Shown piece after piece: positions 58,885-64,000 of a stretch of DNA of 64,000 nucleotides (its first letter is position 1; every line of letters starts with the position of its first letter). This stretch comes from Collinsella sp. 4_8_47FAA. GTDB lineage: Bacteria > Actinomycetota > Coriobacteriia > Coriobacteriales > Coriobacteriaceae. The DNA is taken from contig NZ_KN214137.1 of the NCBI RefSeq assembly GCF_000763055.1, positions 62,001 to 126,000 of the forward strand. The letters are read 5' to 3'. Both the position numbers and the translations under genes were made by a program. The notes beneath the pieces were generated by a model. The model saw only the letters and a list, made by a program, of their open reading frames with translations. It was not told where the DNA came from and made no database searches.

Positions 58885-59893
58885 GGACATGCCCCCTATT
58901 CGCTCGAGCCAGAATCGGTCGTCTCGGACGTGTCGGAACTGTCATCCGAGCTCTCGTCCTCGTCTTGGTCGCAGCGTCGCGCGACGTTCCCTGCGGCGTG
59001 CTGTTGGCCGTGCTCACGTCCTCGTCCGAGGCCGACTGTTCGTCAGTCAGCGAGGTGATGACCAGCACTTCCTCGTTGTTCTCGGCCGTCGTCTGGGCGC
59101 GCACCACAATGGTGTAGTACACATCGTTTGCCGATTTCTCAACCGACGAGACGGTGCCGAGCGGTAGACCCTTGGGGAACACGCCACCGATGCCCGAGGT
59201 CACGATGATGTCGCCAACCTTAACATCGGAGTCGACGCTCACGTACTCAAGACGCAGCGTGCCGTCAGCCTGACCCTGCAGCATGCCCTGGGCGCGCGTG
59301 TCCTGCACCATGGCGGATACGCCGGAGTTCTCGTCGCCAATCAGGCGCACGGTGGACGTTTTGGCCGAGACTTCGATGATCTGGCCGATAACACCGGCCG
59401 AACTCGTCACAGGCATGTTGATGGTAAGCCCGTCGGCAGAACCCTTATCAATCGTGACGGTCGAGGTCCAGGCATCGCCCGAGGCACCAACGATACGAGC
59501 TGCGGTCGATTTGAGGTTGTAGGTCGACTGCAGGCCGACCAGCCCCTCCAGACGCTCAGCGGTCTTTTGAGCCTCGGAGAGCTCAGCAACCTTAGAGGTC
59601 AGTTCCTCGTTTTGTTTTTTGAGCTCGTCGAGCGTGTCCTGCGACGCCGTAAGGTTAGAGAACACGTTGCCGATCGCATTGAAGGGAGCCGCCACAGCCG
59701 AACCCACAAAGCGCACCGGCGAGGTAATCGTCGTTACGCCCGAACGCACGGCATGAATCGGCCCTGCCTCGCCCTCGCGGATGTAAAACGTGAGCAGCAA
59801 CACCGAAATCAGGCTGAAAACAATCAACGGGCGCATACCCGTTGATTGTCGCTTGGTATTCAGATTTGTGGAGAAACCCGAAGATCGTGCCAA
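58679..59893 (-). CDS. mreC: Rod shape-determining protein MreC with a 3'-end frameshift
   Basis: Bitopic scaffold that activates PBP2-RodA. One membrane helix (about 22-40), a coiled coil (LDELKKQNEELTSKVAELSE) and the beta-rich MreC domain (GDAWTSTVTIDKGSADGLTI; GVFPKGLPLGTVSSVE) are intact. As read, the frame runs 404 residues and overlaps mreD by ~200 bases with basic, MreC-unlike sequence. One base appears missing near 58963-58980. In the other frame the coding continues as an acidic tail (DEDESSDDSSDTSETTDSGS) to a TAG at 58896, 11 bases before mreD. The intended protein would be ~332 residues. The lost tail is low complexity, so function may survive. Confidence 0.88.
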   Translation of the reverse strand: MARSSGFSTNLNTKRQSTGMRPLIVFSLISVLLLTFYIREGEAGPIHAVRSGVTTITSPVRFVGSAVAAPFNAIGNVFSNLTASQDTLDELKKQNEELTSKVAELSEAQKTAERLEGLVGLQSTYNLKSTAARIVGASGDAWTSTVTIDKGSADGLTINMPVTSSAGVIGQIIEVSAKTSTVRLIGDENSGVSAMVQDTRAQGMLQGQADGTLRLEYVSVDSDVKVGDIIVTSGIGGVFPKGLPLGTVSSVEKSANDVYYTIVVRAQTTAENNEEVLVITSLTDEQSASDEDVSTANSTPQGTSRDAATKTRTRARMTVPTRPRRPILARANRGHVHGSTRAGDELPHVCDRRHCVRAAASRPGTADLHCGRSRQLHDYPGVPKRVLGRPDPCRRVRFLQRLVL

Positions 59894-59914
59894 ATGGAAT
59901 CCACCTTTTGGAAA

Positions 59915-60958
59915 TTAAGCATTGGTCTGGACGAAGCCGCCATCAAACGCATTGGCCTCGAGCACGCGGGCACAGCCGTTAACAACGTTATCGAGCGCCG
60001 TGGGGCTGACGTTGACCGAAACGCCGGTCTCATCGCGCAGGCGCACGTCGAGACCGCGCAGCAGCGCGCCGCCACCGGTCAGCAAAATGCCGTAGTACAT
60101 AAGGTCCGAGGCGAGATCGGGAGGCGTGGCATCGAGGGCGTCCTTGACGGCCTTGGCCATCTCGTCGAGCGGCTTGTTGAGCGCGCGACGAATCTCCTCG
60201 CTCTCGATGCGCACGGTCTTGGGCAGACCGGTAATCACGTCGCGGCCGTTGACCTCGACGTCAAGCTCGTCCTTGAGCGGCACGGCGGAGCCGACCTTGA
60301 TCTTGATGTCCTCTGCCGTACGCTCGCCGATGGCCAGGTTGTAGGCATCACGAACGTGCGTGAGGATAGCCTGATCGAACTCGTCGCCGGCAATACGAAT
60401 GGACTGCGAGACGACGATGCCGCCCATGGCGATAACAGCGACCTCGGTGGTACCGCCACCGATGTCGATGACCATGGAGCCGGTGGGCTCCTCGACGGGC
60501 AGGTCGGCGCCGATAGCGGCAGCCATGGGCTCCTCGATCAGGTAGGCCTGGCGAGCGCCAGCCTGGATCGTGGCCTCAAAGACGGCACGCTTCTCGACCG
60601 ACGTGACGCCGGAGGGAACGCAGACGACAACGCGCGGACGCGGGGTCCACGGATAGCGCTTCTCGGACGCCTTGTCGATAAAGTAGCGAAGCATGGCCTC
60701 GGTAACATCGAAGTCGGCGATGACGCCGTCCTTCAGGGGACGAACAGCCACGATGTTGCCGGGCGTACGGCCGAGCATGCGCTTTGCCTCGATACCGACC
60801 GCCAGGATGCGCTCGTCGTTCTTGTCGATGGCGACGACGGAGGGCTCGCGAATGACGATACCCTTGCCGCGCACGGAGACAAGCGTATTTGCGGTGCCGA
60901 GGTCGATGGCAAGATCGCCCGCATAGCTACCGAAGAACATATCCATCAAAGAAAACAA
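59915..60958 (-). CDS. mreB: Rod shape-determining actin MreB
   Basis: Bacterial actin that organises the elongasome at the membrane. The 347-residue protein has the phosphate-1 loop DLAIDLGTANTLVSVRGKG, IEEPMAAAIGADLPV, the phosphate-2 loop VIDIGGGTTEVAVIAMGG and the adenosine motif LLTGGGALLRGLD. TTG 60958 follows CAGGAGTTGCG; an in-frame ATG five codons later is possible. It is first in mreB-mreC-mreD-pbp2-rodA. Confidence 0.97.
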   Translation of the reverse strand: MFSLMDMFFGSYAGDLAIDLGTANTLVSVRGKGIVIREPSVVAIDKNDERILAVGIEAKRMLGRTPGNIVAVRPLKDGVIADFDVTEAMLRYFIDKASEKRYPWTPRPRVVVCVPSGVTSVEKRAVFEATIQAGARQAYLIEEPMAAAIGADLPVEEPTGSMVIDIGGGTTEVAVIAMGGIVVSQSIRIAGDEFDQAILTHVRDAYNLAIGERTAEDIKIKVGSAVPLKDELDVEVNGRDVITGLPKTVRIESEEIRRALNKPLDEMAKAVKDALDATPPDLASDLMYYGILLTGGGALLRGLDVRLRDETGVSVNVSPTALDNVVNGCARVLEANAFDGGFVQTNA

Positions 60959-61018
60959 CGCAACTCCTGATGTGTTGGATGATTGCTGGAAAACTACTAG
61001 TTCATGATACTAGCGCAA

Positions 61019-61051
61019 GCCCGGCACCTCACTTGCGGTGAAGCACCGGGC
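61019..61051 (-). terminator. GC-rich hairpin between the TPR gene and mreB
   Basis: GCCCGGTGCTTCAC pairs with GTGAGGTGCCGGGC (with wobbles) around CGCAA on the minus strand, 22 bases after the TPR gene. No T tract follows, so it may be a transcript-stabilising hairpin rather than a terminator. A CTAGT/ACTAG palindrome containing TATCAT lies just beyond and may belong to the mreB promoter. Confidence 0.45.
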
Positions 61052-61073
61052 GAAGCTAAATCCCATAAGGTCA

Positions 61074-62378
61074 CTACTGGTTGTCAGCAGCCGAGAAATC
61101 CATATCGAGCGAGGAAACGGCCCAGCCGATATGGTTGTCGGAGCGCACGAATTGGACGGTGTACTCCTGCTCGCCGCCCTTGGACAGCGACGCCTTAACC
61201 TTGGCGGTCGTCTCGGTCATGGACTGATCCATGCCCTCGACGGACACGGTGGCACCCTGCGGAATCGAGGAGATGATCATCGACTTAGCGTCCTCGGACA
61301 GGCTCGAGGCCAGGCAAGACTCGGCCTTTGCGGTGTCACCGTCGCCGGCAGCCTGGAACAGATCGGTAACCACAGATTCCTGAGACGGGAAGCCAAAGCC
61401 GCGTGTGTAGGCAAAGCCCAGACCGCCCGCGGCGATCAAAATGAGCAGAAGCAGCACAATGAAGACTTTGAGACCCGTGTGGCGATGGCGACGACGGACC
61501 TTGGCCTGCTTACGATCCTGACGGTCCTGCTGGACCATCTCGGACTCGGACAGCGTAAAGAAACCGGTGTCCGAGGGATCGGGCATAAACTGACCGGTCG
61601 CGCCCGTAGGATCGAGCGGATCGACGGCAGGAGCGTCCATCGCGGGCGCCGGAGCCGTGGCCATAGCCGTCTGGGCGGATAGCGCGGCAAGCGAATCGTG
61701 AACGCGGGCAAGCTCATCGGCCTGCTCGGAGGTGAGCTGGTAGATGCCATCGGCAGTAGCGGCGTTAAAGGCGTCGAGTGCGTCGGAGGGGCGGCCGGCG
61801 GCAGAAAGTGCCTGACCCATGCCGGCGTTGAGCGCACGCGTGTCGTCGCGGGGGCCGGCAAAGTCGATAGCCGTGCGGTAGGTCTCCACGGCATCCGCCG
61901 GACGGCCGAGTTTAATGAAGCAACGACCAAGCTCGCCGAGTGCGGCGGCAGGAGCCGGATTGGCGCCGTCGATGGCAGCCTGACGGAAGGCAGTACCCGC
62001 GTTGGCATAGTCGCCCGACTGGAACAGCGCATTGCCCAGGCCGAGATAGGCCTTGAACGGCGTGGCATAGGAAGCATCCTGCGTAGCAGCAGAGAACGCC
62101 TGGGCGGCCGTCGTGTAGTCGCCCACGGCGGCGAGCGCCTTGCCGCGGTTGGTGAGCAGTGCGCCGCGCTTGCCGTAGGTGCCGTCGTTGAGAGCGGCGG
62201 CATAGGCCTCGGCGGCCTCGGCATACATGCCCAGGTGCATCAAGGCGTTACCACGAAGGTGATCGGCCTCGCCCATAATCTCATCGGGAGTTTTTGCCGC
62301 CCCAAGCATCTGGGCTGCAGCGGAAAAATCACCCGCGCGGTAAGCGGCGCGGCCCTGTTGGATCAGCTGGCTATTCAA
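61074..62378 (-). CDS. TPR-repeat single-pass membrane protein, unknown function
   Basis: The 434-residue protein has about six TPR-like helix pairs in residues 1-200 (GDFSAAAQMLGAAKTPDEIM, MYAEAAEAYAAAL, GRPADAVETYRTAIDFAG). An acidic/proline linker, a basic stop (RRRHRHTG) and one membrane helix (about 305-325) follow. The ~110-residue C-terminal domain resembles the DUF4878-like lipoprotein fold (VVTDLFQAAGDGDTAKAESC). The TPR part would be cytosolic and the end extracellular. Start TTG 62378 follows AAAGGGGACTTCC. It lies between a cyclophilin gene and mreB; a role in envelope assembly is a guess from location. Confidence 0.75.
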   Translation of the reverse strand: MNSQLIQQGRAAYRAGDFSAAAQMLGAAKTPDEIMGEADHLRGNALMHLGMYAEAAEAYAAALNDGTYGKRGALLTNRGKALAAVGDYTTAAQAFSAATQDASYATPFKAYLGLGNALFQSGDYANAGTAFRQAAIDGANPAPAAALGELGRCFIKLGRPADAVETYRTAIDFAGPRDDTRALNAGMGQALSAAGRPSDALDAFNAATADGIYQLTSEQADELARVHDSLAALSAQTAMATAPAPAMDAPAVDPLDPTGATGQFMPDPSDTGFFTLSESEMVQQDRQDRKQAKVRRRHRHTGLKVFIVLLLLILIAAGGLGFAYTRGFGFPSQESVVTDLFQAAGDGDTAKAESCLASSLSEDAKSMIISSIPQGATVSVEGMDQSMTETTAKVKASLSKGGEQEYTVQFVRSDNHIGWAVSSLDMDFSAADNQ

Positions 62379-62389
62379 GGAAGTCCCCT

Positions 62390-62932
62390 TTACTCGTGAA
62401 CGATCTCGACATGGACGATCTCGTCGCCGGCACGCAGCTGCGAAATCACATCAAGACCCTCGACCGTGGTACCAAAGACGGTGTAACCGGAATCGAGGTT
62501 ATGCTGGGCGCCCAGGCAGAAGTAGAACTGCGAACCCGCGGAATCGGGGTCCATGGAGCGTGCCATGGCAAGGGCACCATCGACATGGCTGTTGCGCGGA
62601 TTGGTGGCAAACTCGCCCTTGATGCAGTAGCCGGGACCACCGGTACCGGGCATGCCGTCAGGGCCCTCAAGACCGGCAGCGACGTCGGCGCCGGACATAT
62701 CGCGGGTATTGGGGTCGCCGCCCTGAATGACAAAGCCGGGCACATAGCGATGGAACTTAAGGCCATCATAGAAACCCATCGTGGAAAGCTCGCAGAAGTT
62801 CGCGACATGAATGGGAGCGCCCTCACCGTCAAACTTGACCTTGATGGTACCCTTCGACGTCTCGATAACGGCGCACTCGTCGCCGGCAAGCTGATACTCG
62901 GGCGTGTAGAGCTCTTTCTTAAAACCAAACAT
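62390..62932 (-). CDS. Cyclophilin-type peptidyl-prolyl isomerase
   Basis: Proline cis-trans isomerase aiding protein folding. The 180-residue protein has the cyclophilin core: ETSKGTIKVKFDGEGAPIHV, FHRYVPGFVIQGGDPNT, a shortened GALAMARSMDPDSAGSQFYF and GYTVFGTTVEGLDVI. No signal peptide is visible, so it is probably cytosolic. The ATG follows AGGAAGGAACCAC. It lies 11 bases ahead of the TPR gene and likely shares its transcript. Confidence 0.93.
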   Translation of the reverse strand: MFGFKKELYTPEYQLAGDECAVIETSKGTIKVKFDGEGAPIHVANFCELSTMGFYDGLKFHRYVPGFVIQGGDPNTRDMSGADVAAGLEGPDGMPGTGGPGYCIKGEFATNPRNSHVDGALAMARSMDPDSAGSQFYFCLGAQHNLDSGYTVFGTTVEGLDVISQLRAGDEIVHVEIVHE

Positions 62933-63039
62933 GTGGTTCCTTCCTCGTGCGTTTAAAGCATATTTGTACGAATTGTAGCAATAAGCATGCGCTTACATCA
63001 ATTGCGCACGTAGGTTATGCCGACTATGGCGAACTAATT

Positions 63040-64000
63040 TTAGGAACGCTGCTGCGGCTTCCAGGAACCCACATTGGCGTCGTACTGGTTCAGTGCGCTG
63101 TTGCCGCCCTGCGCGATGGGCGCCAGGATATCGCTTTGGTGGGAACTCATCGACTCACCATCGGGAATGGCCAGCGAGATGTCCCAGCTCTGACAGATCA
63201 CGTCGACACGCTCGTACATCCACTCGGCAAGCTGCTTTAAGTGGGCGATGTCATCCGCATAGACCGTATCGTCCTGATACTTAAGGTTGTTAAGCTCATC
63301 TTGCGTCTTTTTGATCTGGTCGCGCAGGGCGTAGGCACTCTGCGACAGCTCCTGACGGGTGGACAGTGGCGTTCGAAGATAGCCATTGTTAAAAGAATCG
63401 ATGACCTCGCCGATCTGGTCCTCGTCACCGTAGGACACGATGGTCTGATACAGACCGTCGAGCCTGGTATAGAGCTGATCATCGGTGAGCACAGTTTCTT
63501 CCTGGACCACCTCGGCAGAATCGTCCTGCTTGGTATCGTCCTCAGTCGCCTCGCCCTTTTGGCGCGTGGGGAAGGTCGTCTGCGCGGCCTGGCCAAACTG
63601 GTCATAGAAGCCAGGCATGACACCCATGGGATCGGCCGTCACGAACCAATACGCACCACCGCACACGACGGCAAGGACCGCGATGACGATGAGCGGCTTG
63701 GGGATATGACGCTTGTGCTTGTGATAGGCGTCCTCGTCGGGGTGCACCTTGCGCTTGGGTTTTTGAGCATCGTCATGCAGGGAAACGGGCGTGGGAATAT
63801 CGACCTTGGGGATACCGAAATCCTTATCGAAAGCCGGCAGCACGCAGGTCTCGTTAGGATCAGCGGCATCCGAAAGCACCGCAGCGGCAGAGGCCGGCGC
63901 ATGCGGCACCTCGGTATCGATCTGCTCTTGCGTTAGGCGCGGAAAGCCCGCCGTGCGGCCCGCTGCCAGGTCGGATGCGGCCGCGTCCTCGGAGAGGATA
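63040..64000 (-). CDS. Unknown membrane protein, N-terminus cut by window edge
   Basis: The frame is open from the right edge to a stop at 63040; about 319 residues are visible. The distal part is Ala/Asp-rich (ILSEDAAASDLAAGRTAGFP), followed by a basic stretch (KPKRKVHPDEDAYHKHKRHI) and one membrane helix (LIVIAVLAVVCGGAYWFV). A ~190-residue extracellular region follows, predicted helical, with an acidic linker (EATEDDTKQDDSAEVV). No family was recognised. The architecture, a long cytosolic part with one helix and a helical ectodomain, resembles uncharacterised Coriobacterial envelope proteins. Confidence 0.7.
   Translation of the reverse strand, partial: ILSEDAAASDLAAGRTAGFPRLTQEQIDTEVPHAPASAAAVLSDAADPNETCVLPAFDKDFGIPKVDIPTPVSLHDDAQKPKRKVHPDEDAYHKHKRHIPKPLIVIAVLAVVCGGAYWFVTADPMGVMPGFYDQFGQAAQTTFPTRQKGEATEDDTKQDDSAEVVQEETVLTDDQLYTRLDGLYQTIVSYGDEDQIGEVIDSFNNGYLRTPLSTRQELSQSAYALRDQIKKTQDELNNLKYQDDTVYADDIAHLKQLAEWMYERVDVICQSWDISLAIPDGESMSSHQSDILAPIAQGGNSALNQYDANVGSWKPQQRS

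Overview
The window reads as a chromosomal segment of a Gram-positive, high-G+C member of the Coriobacteriia, most likely Collinsella or a close relative. This is inferred from content, not from a database search. The pointers are an actinobacterial-type integration host factor (mIHF) beside gmk and rpoZ, a four-cysteine L28, a pyrR-pyrB-pyrC-pyrK-pyrD-pyrF operon, a fermentative adhE, a PPDK with its regulator, frequent GTG/TTG starts and strong G/C third positions. Almost everything is core housekeeping on the minus strand. Only rpmB, adhE, an APH-fold kinase gene and dinB are on the plus strand.

Layout, left to right. 1-6.2 kb: comEA-comEC-holA-rpsT-lepA (DNA uptake, clamp-loader delta, S20, EF4); lepA runs off the left edge. 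6.3-8.7 kb: mihF-gmk-rpoZ-thiI. 8.9-14.4 kb: the pyrimidine operon behind an attenuator-like leader. 14.5-15.4 kb: rpmB, then a 245-bp inverted-repeat element carrying a dead IS200-like/REP-type transposase fragment. 15.4-18.9 kb: adhE and an APH-like kinase gene. 19-29.4 kb: rpsB-tsf, then pyrH-frr-uppS-cdsA-dxr-rseP-ispG-proS (ribosome recycling, isoprenoid and phospholipid precursors). 29.4-34.7 kb: yraN-comM-dprA-trmFO-xerC. 34.8-40.1 kb: rnhB, rplS, ppdK and its regulator. 40.2-45.8 kb: rpsP-khpA-rimM-trmD-lepB-glyQ-glyS. 45.9-47.2 kb: dinB. 47.3-51.4 kb: rplU-rpmA and obgE-nadD-yqeK-rsfS. 51.4-54 kb: a two-gene radical-SAM pair. 54-64 kb: a cell-shape cluster (mreB-mreC-mreD-pbp2-rodA and a DUF697-like protein), preceded by a cyclophilin, a TPR membrane protein and an unknown membrane protein cut by the right edge.

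No rRNA, tRNA, CRISPR array, prophage or intact insertion sequence was recognised. The most interesting signal is regulatory. An identical 20-bp sequence, built from two TTTGGT half-sites 11 bp apart, lies in the same orientation and at nearly the same distance (72-76 bp) upstream of the two operons that hold the DNA-uptake and processing genes (comEA-comEC and yraN-comM-dprA). In both places it sits just past the terminator of the preceding gene. This looks like an undescribed competence-regulon operator. Other points worth a second look are a winged-helix-like insertion in RseP, a probable AUA start for xerC, a frameshift near the 3' end of mreC, and a pyr attenuator with a translatable leader ORF.
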